Shown: piece after piece, positions 36,781-50,039 of the stretch
How positions within the stretch are numbered: position 1 is the stretch's first letter
How the letters are laid out: each line of letters opens with the position of its first letter
DNA from: Druceiella hillmani
Lineage: Eukaryota; Arthropoda; Insecta; Lepidoptera; Hepialidae
Assembly (NCBI GenBank): GCA_039881145.1
Contig: JAYKKI010000150.1
Location: 310,001-374,000, forward strand
Direction of reading: 5' to 3'
DNA: 64,000 bases
Made by a program: the position numbers and the translations under genes
The notes under the pieces: model-generated
Databases searched by the model: none
What the model was told of the DNA's origin: nothing
Seen by the model: only the letters and a program-made list of their open reading frames with translations

Positions 36781-38490
36781 TTGGTTTTCACACTTGAGGT
36801 TTTGATAATACGAATTTTAAAACACACACAATTCAGAATGCACGGTGTCCTCAACATGCAAGTGGTATACATTTCTTCTTGTATAACACGTCCAACTTCA
36901 CAAACTGACGAAAATCAGCAACTGCCGAGCGCTTCGCGCTGCTTGTTTGTTACTTCCAATTGTTACGTAACGCGTAAACATGTTTGTGACAGGTTGCGCT
37001 CGCAGCGGTTTTACCATTATTTTCAAACACTAATTGGTTTTCACACTTATTGTTTTGATAATACGAATTTTAAAACACACAATTCATAATGCACTAATTG
37101 ATTTTCACACTTGATGTTTTGATAATACGAATTTTAAAACACACACAATTTAGAATGCACTAATTGGTTTTCACACTTAACGTTTGGGAAACACGAATTT
37201 TAAAACACACACAATACAGAACGCACGGTGTCCTCAACATGCGCATGTTATACTTTTCTCACGGAATAACATGTCCATATTCACAAACTGACGAATATCG
37301 ACAACTGCCACGCGCTTCGCACTGCTTGTTGGTGACTTCCAATTGCCACGTGACGAGTAAACAACGAATGGAACAATATATTTGAACACTTATTAGTTTT
37401 CACAGTTAACGTTTTTAAAACTCGATTTTTAAAACACACACAATACAGAACGCACGGTGTCCTCAACATGCACGTGGTATACTTTTCTTCCGGAATAACA
37501 CGTCCGTCTTCACAAACTGACGAATATCAACTGACTGCCGCTCGCTCGGCACAGCTCGTTGATTACCCCCAATTGTTACGTAACGCGTAAACATGTTTGT
37601 GACAGGTTGCGCTCGCAGCGGTTGGACCATTATTTTCAAACACTAATTGGTTTTCACACTTGATGTTTTGATAATACAAATTTTAAAACACACACAATTT
37701 AGAATGCACTAATTGGTTTTCACACTTAACGTTTGGGAAACACGAATTTTAAAACACACACAATACAGAACGCACGGTGTCCTCAACATGCACATGTTAT
37801 ACTTTTCTCACGGAATAACATGTCCATATTCACAAACTGACGAATATCGACAACTGCCGCGCGCTTCGCACTGCTTGTTGGTGACTTCCAATTGCCACGT
37901 GACGAGTAAACAACGAATGGAACAATATATTTGAACACTTATTAGTTTTCACACTTAACGTTTTTAAAACACGAATTTTAAAACACACAATACAGAACGC
38001 ACGGTGTCCTCAACATGCACGTAATATACTTTTCTCACGGAATAACACGTCCATATTCACAAACTGACGAATATCGACAACTGCCGCGCGCTTCGCACTG
38101 CTTGTTTGTGACTTCCAGTTGCCACGTGACGAGTAAACAACGAATGGAACAATATATTTGAACACTTATTAGTTTTCACACTTAACGTTTGGAAAACTCG
38201 ATTTTTAAAACACACACAATACAGAACGCACGGTGTCCTCAACATGCACGTGGTACACTTTTCTTCCGGAATAACACGTCCGTCTTCACAAACTGACGAA
38301 TATCAACTGACTGCCGCTCGCTCGGCACAGCTCGTTGATTACTTCCAATTGTTACGTAACGCGTAAACATGTACTTGTGACAGGTTGCGCTCGCAGCGGT
38401 TGGACCATTATTTTCAAACACTAATTGGTTTTCACACTTGATGTTTTGATAATACGAATTTTAAAACACACACAATTCAGAATGCACTAA
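36781..38490 (+). repeat. H1710 HOR
   Basis: Units: A 36781 (CTTCTTGTATAAC), S1 37034, S2 37098, B 37164, C 37393 (CACAGTTAACG), S2 37647, B 37713, B2 37942, C 38169 (256 bp; AC at 38373-38374), S4 38425. Confidence 0.95.
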
Positions 38491-39420
38491 TTGGTTTTCA
38501 CACTTGAGGTTTTGATAATACGAATTTTAAAACACACACAATTCAGAATGCACGGTGTCCTCAACATGCAAGTGGTATACATTTCTTCCGGTATAACACG
38601 TCCAACTTCACAAACTGACGAAAATCAGCAACTGCCGAGCGCTACGCGCTGCTTGTTTGTTACTTCCAATTGTTACGTAACGCGTAAACATGTTTGTGAC
38701 AGGTTGCGCTCGTAGCGGTTTTACCATTATTTTCAAACACTAATTGTTTTTCACACTTATTGTTTTGATAATACGAATTTTAAAACACGCAATTCATAAT
38801 GCACTAATTGGTTTTCACACTTGATGTTTTGATAATACGAATTTTAAAACACACACAATTTAGAATGCACTAATTGGTTTTCACACTTAACGTTTGGGAA
38901 ACACGAATTTTAAAACACACACAATACAGAACGCATGGTGTCCTCAACATGCACATGTTATACTTTTCTCACGGAATAACATGTCCATATTCACAAACTG
39001 ACGTATATCGACAACTGCCGCGCGCTTCGCACTGCTTGTTGGTGACTTCCAATTGCCACGTGACGAGTAAACAACGAATGGAACAATATATTTGAACACT
39101 TATTAGTTTTCACACTTAACGTTTGTAAAACTCGATTTTTAAAACACACACAATACAGAACGCACGGTGTCCTCAACATGCACGTGGTATACTTTTCTTC
39201 CGAAATAACACGTCCGTCTTCACAAACTGACGAATATCAACTGACTGCCGCTCGCTCGGCACAGCTCGTTGATTATCCCCAATTGTTACGTAACGCGTAA
39301 ACATGTTTGTGACAGGTTGCGCTCGCAGCGGTTTTACCATTATTTTCAAACACTAATTGGTTTTCACACTTGATGTTTTGATAATACGAATTTTAAAACA
39401 CACAATCCATAATGCACTAA
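38491..39420 (+). repeat. H930 HOR
   Basis: Units: A 38491 (GCTACGCGCT), S1 38744, S2 38808, B 38874 (CTGACGTATATCG), C 39103, S3 39357. The GACGTATATCG change in B reappears at 41741 and 44991. Confidence 0.95.
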
Positions 39421-40352
39421 TTGGTTTTCACACTTGATGTTTTGATAATACGAATTTTAAAACACACACAATTCAGAATGCACGGTGTCCTCAACATGCA
39501 AGTGGTATACATTTCTTCCGGTATAACACGTCCAACTTCACAAACTGACGAAAATCAGCAACTGCCGAGCGCTTCGCGCTGCTTGTTTGTTACTTCCAAT
39601 TGTTACGTAACGCGTAAACATGTTTGTGACAGGTTGCGCTCGCAGCGGTTTTACCATTATTTTCAAACACTAATTGGTTTTCACACTTATTGTTTTGATA
39701 ATACGAATTTTAAACCACACAATTCATAATGCACTAATTGGTTTTCATACTTGATGTTTTGATAATACGAATTTTAAAACAGACACAATTTAGAATGCAC
39801 TAATTGGTTTTCACACCTAACGTTTGGGAAACACGAATTTTAAAACACACACAATACAGAACGCACGGTGTCCTCAACATGCACATGGTATACTTTTCTC
39901 ACGGAATAACATGTCCATATTCACAAACTGACGAATATCGACAACTGCCGCGCGCTTCGCACTGCTTGTTGGTGACTTCCAATTGCCACGTGACGAGTAA
40001 ACAACGAATGGAACAATATATTTGAACACTTATTAGTTTTCACACTTAACGTTTGGAAAACTCGATTTTTAAAACACACACAATACAGAACGCACGGTGT
40101 CCTCAACATGCACGTGGTATACTTTTCTTCCGGAATAACACGTCCGTCTTCACAAACTGACGAATATCAACTGACTGCCGCTCGCTCGGCACAGCTCGTT
40201 GATTACCCCCAATTGTTACGTAACGCGTAAACATGTTTGTGACAGGTTGCGCTCGCAGCGGTTGGACCATTATTTTCAAACACTAATTGGTTTTCACACT
40301 TGATGTTTTGATAATACGAATTTTAAAACACACACAATTCAGAATGCACTAA
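39421..40352 (+). repeat. H932 HOR
   Basis: Units: A 39421, S1 39674, S2 39738, B 39804 (CACACCTAACG), C 40033, S4 40287. The CACACCTAACG change returns at 43054 but not at 45921. Confidence 0.95.
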
Positions 40353-42287
40353 TTGGTTTTCACACTTGAGGTTTTGATAATACGAATTTTAAAACACACA
40401 CAATTCAGAATGCACGGTGTCCTCAACATGCAAGTGGTATACATTTCTTCTTGTATAACACGTCCAACTTGACAAACTGACGAAAATCAGCAACTGCCGA
40501 GCGCTTCGCGCTGCTTGTTTGTTACTTCCAATTGTTACGTAACGCGTAAACATGTTTGTGACAGGTTGCGCTCGCAGCGGTTTTACCATTATTTTCAAAC
40601 ACTAATTGGTTTTCACACTTATTGTTTTGATAATACGAATTTTAAAACACACAATTCATAATGCACTAATTGATTTTCACACTTGATGTTTTGATAATAC
40701 GAATTTTAAAACACACACAATTTAGAATGCACTAATTGGTTTTCACACTTAACGTTTGGGAAACACGAATTTTAAAACACACACAATACAGAACGCACGG
40801 TGTCCTCAACATGCGCATGTTATACTTTTCTCACGGAATAACATGTCCATATTCACAAACTGACGAATATCGACAACTGCCACGCGCTTCGCACTGCTTG
40901 TTGGTGACTTCCAATTGCCACGTGACGAGTAAACAACGAATGGAACAATATATTTGAACACTTATTAGTTTTCACACTTAACGTTTGGAAAACTCGATTT
41001 TTAAAACACACACAATACAGAACGCACGGTGTCCTCAACATGCACGTGGTATACTTTTCTTCCGGAATAACACGTCCGTCTTCACAAACTGACGAATATC
41101 AACTGACTGCCGCTCGCTCGGCACAGCTCGTTGATTACCCCCAATTGTTACGTAACGCGTAAACATGTTTGTGACAGGTTGCGCTCGCAGCGGTTGGACC
41201 ATTATTTTCAAACACTAATTGGTTTTCACACTTGATGTTTTGATAATACGAATTTTAAAACACACACAATTTAGAATGCACTAATTGGTTTTCACACTTA
41301 ACGTTTGGGAAACACGAATTTTAAAACACACACAATACAGAACGCACGGTGTCCTCAACATGCACATGTTATACTTTTCTCACGGAAAAACATGTCCATA
41401 TTCACAAACTGACGAATATCGACAACTGCCGCGCGATTCGCACTGCTTGTTGGTGACTTCCAATTGCCACGTGACGAGTAAACAACGAATGGAACAATAT
41501 ATTTGAACACTTATTAGTTTTCACACTTAACGTTTTTAAAACACGAATTTTAAAACACACAATACAGAACGCACGGTGTCCTCAACATGCACGTAATATA
41601 CTTTTCTCACGGAATAACACGTCCATATTCACAAACTGACGAATATCGACAACTGCCGCGCGCTTCGCACTGCTTGTTTGTGACTTCCAGTTGCCACGTG
41701 ACGAGTAAACAACGAATGGAACAATATATTTGAACACTTATTAGTTTTCACACTTAACGTTTGGGAAACACGAATTTTAAAACACACACAATACAGAACG
41801 CATGGTGTCCTCAACATGCACATGTTATACTTTTCTCACGGAATAACATGTCCATATTCACAAACTGACGTATATCGACAACTGCCGCGCGCTTCGCACT
41901 GCTTGTTGGTGACTTCCAATTGCCACGTGACGAGTAAACAACGAATGGAACAATATATTTGAACACTTATTAGTTTTCACACTTAACGTTTGTAAAACTC
42001 GATTTTTAAAACACACACAATACAGAACGCACGGTGTCCTCAACATGCACGTGGTATACTTTTCTTCCGAAATAACACGTCCGTCTTCACAAACTGACGA
42101 ATATCAACTGACTGCCGCTCGCTCGGCACAGCTCGTTGATTATCCCCAATTGTTACGTAACGCGTAAACATGTTTGTGACAGGTTGCGCTCGCAGCGGTT
42201 TTACCATTATTTTCAAACACTAATTGGTTTTCACACATGATGTTTTGATAATACGAATTTTAAAACACACAATCCATAATGCACTAA
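40353..42287 (+). repeat. Irregular 1,935-bp block, first copy
   Basis: Units: A 40353 (CTTGACAAACTG, CTTCTTGTATAAC), S1 40606, S2 40670, B 40736, C 40965, S2 41219, B 41285 (GGAAAAACATG, GCGCGATTCG), B2 41514, C/B chimera 41741, C 41970, S3 42224. The same block with all these private changes recurs at 43603. Confidence 0.94.
41741..41969 (+). repeat. Chimeric unit C/B after B2
   Basis: Opens TTAG as expected for the C after B2, but from GTTTGGGAAAC it is the B allele of 38874, with GACGTATATCG. The switch lies within 41744-41764. It is the junction of a 2,867-bp duplication: 38874 plus 2,867 equals 41741. It was later copied to 44991. Confidence 0.88.
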
Positions 42288-43602
42288 TTGGTTTTCACAC
42301 TTGATGTTTTGATAATACGAATTTTAAAACACACACAATTCAGAATGCACGGTGTCCTCAACATGCAAGTGGTATACATTTCTTCCGGTATAACACGTCC
42401 AACTTCACAAACTGACGAAAATCAGCAACTGCCGAGCGCTTCGCGCTGCTTGTTTGTTACTTCCAATTGTTACGTAACGCGTAAACATGTTTGTGACAGG
42501 TTGCGCTCGCAGCGGTTTTACCATTATTTTCAAACACTAATTGGTTTTCACACTTATTGTTTTGATAATACGAATTTTAAACCACACAATTCATAATGCA
42601 CTAATTGGTTTTCATACTTGATGTTTTGATAATACGAATTTTAAAACAGACACAATTTAGAATGCGCTAATTGGTTTTCACACTTAACGTTTGGGAAACA
42701 CGAATTTTAAAACACACACAATACAGAACGCACGGTGTCCTCAACATGCAAGTGGTATACATTTCTTCCGGTATAACACGTCCAACTTCACAAACTGACG
42801 AAAATCAGCAACTGCCGAGCGCTTCGCGCTGCTTGTTTGTTACTTCCAATTGTTACGTAACGCGTAAACATGTTTGTGACAGGTTGCGCTCGCAGCGGTT
42901 TTACCATTATTTTCAAACACTAATTGGTTTTCACACTTATTGTTTTGATAATACGAATTTTAAACCACACAATTCATAATGCACTAATTGGTTTTCATAC
43001 TTGATGTTTTGATAATACGAATTTTAAAACAGACACAATTTAGAATGCACTAATTGGTTTTCACACCTAACGTTTGGGAAACACGAATTTTAAAACACAC
43101 ACAATACAGAACGCACGGTGTCCTCAACATGCACATGGTATACTTTTCTCACGGAATAACATGTCCATATTCACAAACTGACGAATATCGACAACTGCCG
43201 CGCGCTTCGCACTGCTTGTTGGTGACTTCCAATTGCCACGTGACGAGTAAACAACGAATGGAACAATATATTTGAACACTTATTAGTTTTCACACTTAAC
43301 GTTTGGAAAACTCGATTTTTAAAACACACACAATACAGAACGCACGGTGTCCTCAACATGCACGTGGTATACTTTTCTTCCGGAATAACACGTCCGTCTT
43401 CACAAACTGACGAATATCAACTGACTGCCGCTCGCTCGGCACAGCTCGTTGATTACCCCCAATTGTTACGTAACGCGTAAACATGTTTGTGACAGGTTGC
43501 GCTCGCAGCGGTTGGACCATTATTTTCAAACACTAATTGGTTTTCACACTTGATGTTTTGATAATACGAATTTTAAAACACACACAATTCAGAATGCACT
43601 AA
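42288..43602 (+). repeat. Irregular block: H932 with a 383-bp insertion
   Basis: Units: A 42288, S1 42541, S2 42605 (AATGCGCTAA), B/A chimera 42671, S1 42924, S2 42988, B 43054 (CACACCTAACG), C 43283, S4 43537. Total 1,315. Confidence 0.93.
42671..42923 (+). repeat. Chimeric unit B/A, second independent case
   Basis: B head through ATACAGAACG, then A from AAGTGG; switch within 42730-42750. It differs from the 31195 chimera, whose switch is earlier in the unit, so the two arose separately. It marks the 3,250-bp duplication. Confidence 0.9.
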
Positions 43603-45537
43603 TTGGTTTTCACACTTGAGGTTTTGATAATACGAATTTTAAAACACACACAATTCAGAATGCACGGTGTCCTCAACATGCAAGTGGTATACATTTCTTC
43701 TTGTATAACACGTCCAACTTGACAAACTGACGAAAATCAGCAACTGCCGAGCGCTTCGCGCTGCTTGTTTGTTACTTCCAATTGTTACGTAACGCGTAAA
43801 CATGTTTGTGACAGGTTGCGCTCGCAGCGGTTTTACCATTATTTTCAAACACTAATTGGTTTTCACACTTATTGTTTTGATAATACGAATTTTAAAACAC
43901 ACAATTCATAATGCACTAATTGATTTTCACACTTGATGTTTTGATAATACGAATTTTAAAACACACACAATTTAGAATGCACTAATTGGTTTTCACACTT
44001 AACGTTTGGGAAACACGAATTTTAAAACACACACAATACAGAACGCACGGTGTCCTCAACATGCGCATGTTATACTTTTCTCACGGAATAACATGTCCAT
44101 ATTCACAAACTGACGAATATCGACAACTGCCACGCGCTTCGCACTGCTTGTTGGTGACTTCCAATTGCCACGTGACGAGTAAACAACTAATGGAACAATA
44201 TATTTGAACACTTATTAGTTTTCACACTTAACGTTTGGAAAACTCGATTTTTAAAACACACACAATACAGAACGCACGGTGTCCTCAACATGCACGTGGT
44301 ATACTTTTCTTCCGGAATAACACGTCCGTCTTCACAAACTGACGAATATCAACTGACTGCCGCTCGCTCGGCACAGCTCGTTGATTACCCCCAATTGTTA
44401 CGTAACGCGTAAACATGTTTGTGACAGGTTGCGCTCGCAGCGGTTGGACCATTATTTTCAAACACTAATTGGTTTTCACACTTGATGTTTTGATAATACG
44501 AATTTTAAAACACACACAATTTAGAATGCACTAATTGGTTTTCACACTTAACGTTTGGGAAACACGAATTTTAAAACACACACAATACAGAACGCACGGT
44601 GTCCTCAACATGCACATGTTATACTTTTCTCACGGAAAAACATGTCCATATTCACAAACTGACGAATATCGACAACTGCCGCGCGATTCGCACTGCTTGT
44701 TGGTGACTTCCAATTGCCACGTGACGAGTAAACAACGAATGGAACAATATATTTGAACACTTATTAGTTTTCACACTTAACGTTTTTAAAACACGAATTT
44801 TAAAACACACAATACAGAACGCACGGTGTCCTCAACATGCACGTAATATACTTTTCTCACGGAATAACACGTCCATATTCACAAACTGACGAATATCGAC
44901 AACTGCCGCGCGCTTCGCACTGCTTGTTTGTGACTTCCAGTTGCCACGTGACGAGTAAACAACGAATGGAACAATATATTTGAACACTTATTAGTTTTCA
45001 CACTTAACGTTTGGGAAACACGAATTTTAAAACACACACAATACAGAACGCATGGTGTCCTCAACATGCACATGTTATACTTTTCTCACGGAATAACATG
45101 TCCATATTCACAAACTGACGTATATCGACAACTGCCGCGCGCTTCGCACTGCTTGTTGGTGACTTCCAATTGCCACGTGACGAGTAAACAACGAATGGAA
45201 CAATATATTTGAACACTTATTAGTTTTCACACTTAACGTTTGTAAAACTCGATTTTTAAAACACACACAATACAGAACGCACGGTGTCCTCAACATGCAC
45301 GTGGTATACTTTTCTTCCGAAATAACACGTCCGTCTTCACAAACTGACGAATATCAACTGACTGCCGCTCGCTCGGCACAGCTCGTTGATTATCCCCAAT
45401 TGTTACGTAACGCGTAAACATGTTTGTGACAGGTTGCGCTCGCAGCGGTTTTACCATTATTTTCAAACACTAATTGGTTTTCACACATGATGTTTTGATA
45501 ATACGAATTTTAAAACACACAATCCATAATGCACTAA
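43603..45537 (+). repeat. Irregular 1,935-bp block, second copy
   Basis: Units: A 43603, S1 43856, S2 43920, B 43986 (AACAACTAATGG private), C 44215, S2 44469, B 44535, B2 44764, C/B chimera 44991, C 45220, S3 45474. It is a 3,250-bp shifted copy of 40353-42287. Confidence 0.94.
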
Positions 45538-46469
45538 TTGGTTTTCACACTTGATGTTTTGATAATACGAATTTTAAAACACACACAATTCAGAATGCAC
45601 GGTGTCCTCAACATGCAAGTGGTATACATTTCTTCCGGTATAACACGTCCAACTTCACAAACTGACGAAAATCAGCAACTGCCGAGCGCTTCGCGCTGCT
45701 TGTTTGTTACTTCCAATTGTTACGTAACGCGTAAACATGTTTGTGACAGGTTGCGCTCGCAGCGGTTTTACCATTATTTTCAAACACTAATTGGTTTTCA
45801 CACTTATTGTTTTGATAATACGAATTTTAAACCACACAATTCATAATGCACTAATTGGTTTTCATACTTGATGTTTTGATAATACGAATTTTAAAACAGA
45901 CACAATTTAGAATGCGCTAATTGGTTTTCACACTTAACGTTTGGGAAACACGAATTTTAAAACACACACAATACAGAACGCACGGTGTCCTCAACATGCA
46001 CATGGTATACTTTTCTCACGGAATAACATGTCCATATTCACAAACTGACGAATATCGACAACTGCCGCGCGCTTCGCACTGCTTGTTGGTGACTTCCAAT
46101 TGCCACGTGACGAGTAAACAACGAATGGAACAATATATTTGAACACTTATTAGTTTTCACACTTAACGTTTGGAAAACTCGATTTTTAAAACACACACAA
46201 TACAGAACGCACGGTGTCCTCAACATGCACGTGGTATACTTTTCTTCCGGAATAACACGTCCGTCTTCACAAACTGACGAATATCAACTGACTGCCGCTC
46301 GCTCGGCACAGCTCGTTGATTACCCCCAATTGTTACGTAACGCGTAAACATGTTTGTGACAGGTTGCGCTCGCAGCGGTTGGACCATTATTTTCAAACAC
46401 TAATTGGTTTTCACACTTGATGTTTTGATAATACGAATTTTAAAACACACACAATTCAGAATGCACTAA
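45538..46469 (+). repeat. H932 HOR
   Basis: Units: A 45538, S1 45791, S2 45855 (AATGCGCTAA), B 45921 (CACACTTAACG), C 46150, S4 46404. The S2 allele links it to 42605. Confidence 0.95.
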
Positions 46470-48179
46470 TTGGTTTTCACACTTGAGGTTTTGATAATAC
46501 GAATTTTAAAACACACACAATTCAGAATGCACGGTGTCCTCAACATGCAAGTGGTATACATTTCTTCTTGTATAACACGTCCAACTTGACAAACTGACGA
46601 AAATCAGCAACTGCCGAGCGCTTCGCGCTGCTTGTTTGTTACTTCCAATTGTTACGTAACGCGTAAACATGTTTGTGACAGGTTGCGCTCGCAGCGGTTT
46701 TACCATTATTTTCAAACACTAATTGGTTTTCACACTTATTGTTTTGATAATACGAATTTTAAAACACACAATTCATAATGCACTAATTGATTTTCACACT
46801 TGATGTTTTGATAATACGAATTTTAAAACACACACAATTTAGAATGCACTAATTGGTTTTCACACTTAACGTTTGGGAAACACGAATTTAAAAACACACA
46901 CAATACAGAACGCACGGTGTCCTCAACATGCGCATGTTATACTTTTCTCACGGAATAACATGTCCATATTCACAAACTGACGAATATCGACAACTGCCAC
47001 GCGCTTCGCACTGCTTGTTGGTGACTTCCAATTGCCACGTGACGAGTAAACAACGAATGGAACAATATATTTGAACACTTATTAGTTTTCACACTTAACG
47101 TTTGGAAAACTCGATTTTTAAAACACACACAATACAGAACGCACGGTGTCCTCAACATGCACGTGGTATACTTTTCTTCCGGAATAACACGTCCGTCTTC
47201 ACAAACTGACGAATATCAACTGACTGCCGCTCGCTCGGCACAGCTCGTTGATTACCCCCAATTGTTACGTAACGCGTAAACATGTTTGTGACAGGTTGCG
47301 CTCGCAGCGGTTGGACCATTATTTTCAAACACTAATTGGTTTTCACACTTGATGTTTTGATAATACGAATTTTAAAACACACACAATTTAGAATGCACTA
47401 ATTGGTTTTCACACTTAACGTTTGGGAAACACGAATTTTAAAACACACACAATACAGAACGCACGGTGTCCTCAACATGCACATGTTATACTTTTCTCAC
47501 GGAATAACATGTCCATATTCACAAACTGACGAATATCGACAACTGCCGCGCGCTTCGCACTGCTTGTTGGTGACTTCCAATTGCCACGTGACGAGTAAAC
47601 AACGAATGGAACAATATATTTGAACACTTATTAGTTTTCACACTTAACGTTTTTAAAACACGAATTTTAAAACACACAATACAGAACGCACGGTGTCCTC
47701 AACATGCACGTAATATACTTTTCTCACGGAATAACACGTCCATATTCACAAACTGACGAATATCGACAACTGCCGCGCGCTTCGCACTGCTTGTTTGTGA
47801 CTTCCAGTTGCCACGTGACGAGTAAACAACGAATGGAACAATATATTTGAACACTTATTAGTTTTCACACTTAACGTTTGGAAAACTCGATTTTTAAAAC
47901 ACACACAATACAGAACGCACGTTGTCCTCAACATGCACGTGGTACACTTTTCTTCCGGAATAACACGTCCGTCTTCACAAACTGACGAATATCAACTGAC
48001 TGCCGCTCGCTCGGCACAGCTCGTTGATTACTTCCAATTGTTACGTAACGCGTAAACATGTACTTGTGACAGGTTGCGCTCGCAGCGGTTGGACCATTAT
48101 TTTCAAACACTAATTGGTTTTCACACTTGATGTTTTGATAATACGAATTTTAAAACACACACAATTCAGAATGCACTAA
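46470..48179 (+). repeat. H1710 HOR
   Basis: Units: A 46470 (CTTGACAAACTG), S1 46723, S2 46787, B 46853, C 47082, S2 47336, B 47402, B2 47631, C 47858 (CACGTTGTCC; 256 bp with AC at 48062-48063), S4 48114. Confidence 0.95.
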
Positions 48180-49109
48180 TTGGTTTTCACACTTGAGGTT
48201 TTGATAATACGAATTTTAAAACACACACAATTCAGAATGCACGGTGTCCTCAACATGCAAGTGGTATACATTTCTTCCGGTATAACACGTCCAACTTCAC
48301 AAACTGACGAAAATCAGCAACTGCCGAGCGCTACGCGCTGCTTGTTTGTTACTTCCAATTGTTACGTAACGCGTAAACATGTTTGTGACAGGTTGCGCTC
48401 GTAGCGGTTTTACCATTATTTTCAAACACTAATTGTTTTTCACACTTATTGTTTTGATAATACGAATTTTAAAACACACAATTCATAATGCACTAATTGG
48501 TTTTCACACTTGATGTTTTGATAATACGAATTTTAAAACACACACAATTTAGAATGCACTAATTGGTTTTCACACTTAACGTTTGGGAAACACGAATTTT
48601 AAAACACACACAATACAGAACGCATGGTGTCCTCAACATGCACATGTTATACTTTTCTCACGGAATAACATGTCCATATTCACAAACTGACGAATATCGA
48701 CAACTGCCGCGCGCTTCGCACTGCTTGTTGGTGACTTCCAATTGCCACGTGACGAGTAAACAACGAATGGAACAATATATTTGAACACTTATTAGTTTTC
48801 ACACTTAACGTTTGTAAAACTCGATTTTTAAAACACACACAATACAGAACGCACGGTGTCCTCAACATGCACGTGGTATACTTTTCTTCCGAAATAACAC
48901 GTCCGTCTTCACAAACTGACGAATATCAACTGACTGCCGCTCGCTCGGCACAGCTCGTTGATTATCCCCAATTGTTACGTAACGCGTAAACATGTTTGTG
49001 ACAGGTTGCGCTCGCAGCGGTTTTACCATTATTTTCAAACACTAATTGGTTTTCACACATGATGTTTTGATAATACGAATTTTAAAACACACAATCCATA
49101 ATGCACTAA
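48180..49109 (+). repeat. H930 HOR
   Basis: Units: A 48180 (GCTACGCGCT), S1 48433, S2 48497, B 48563, C 48792, S3 49046. Start of a 3,570-bp copy repeated at 51750. Confidence 0.95.
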
Positions 49110-50039
49110 TTGGTTTTCACACTTGATGTTTTGATAATACGAATTTTAAAACACACACAATTCAGAATGCACGGTGTCCTCAACATGCAAGTGGTATACA
49201 TTTCTTCCGGTATAACACGTCCAACTTCACAAACTGACGAAAATCAGCAACTGCCGAGCGCTTCGCGCTGCTTGTTTGTTACTTCCAATTGTTACGTAAC
49301 GCGTAAACATGTTTGTGACAGGTTGCGCTCGTAGCGGTTTTACCATTATTTTCAAACACTAATTGTTTTTCACACTTATTGTTTTGATAATACGAATTTT
49401 AAAACACACAATTCACAATGCAATAATTGGTTATCACACTTGATGTTTTGATAATACGAATTTTAAAACACACACAATTTAGAATGCACTAATTGGTTTT
49501 CACACTTAACGTTTGGGAAACACGAATTTTAAAACACACACAATACAGAACGCATGGTGTCCTCAACATGCACATGTTATACTTTTCTCACGGAATAACA
49601 TGTCCATATTCACAAACTGACGAATATCGACAACTGCCGCGCGCTTCGCACTGCTTGTTGGTGACTTCCAATTGCCACGTGACGAGTAAACAACGAATGG
49701 AACAATATATTTGAACACTTATTAGTTTTCACACTTAACGTTTGTAAAACTCGATTTTTAAAACACACACAATACAGAACGCACGGTGTCCTCAACATGC
49801 ACGTGGTATACTTTTCTTCCGAAATAACACGTCCGTCTTCACAAACTGACGAATATCAACTGACTGCCGCTCGCTCGGCACAGCTCGTTGATTACCCCCA
49901 ATTGTTACGTAACGCGTAAACATGTTTGTGACAGGTTGCGCTCGCAGCGGTTTTACCATTATTTTCAAACACTAATTGGTTTTCACACATGATGTTTTGA
50001 TAATACGAATTTTAAAACACACAATCCATAATGCACTAA
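49110..50039 (+). repeat. H930 HOR
   Basis: Units: A 49110, S1 49363 (AATTCACAATGCAATAA), S2 49427, B 49493, C 49722, S3 49976. The S1 change is repeated at 52933. Confidence 0.95.
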
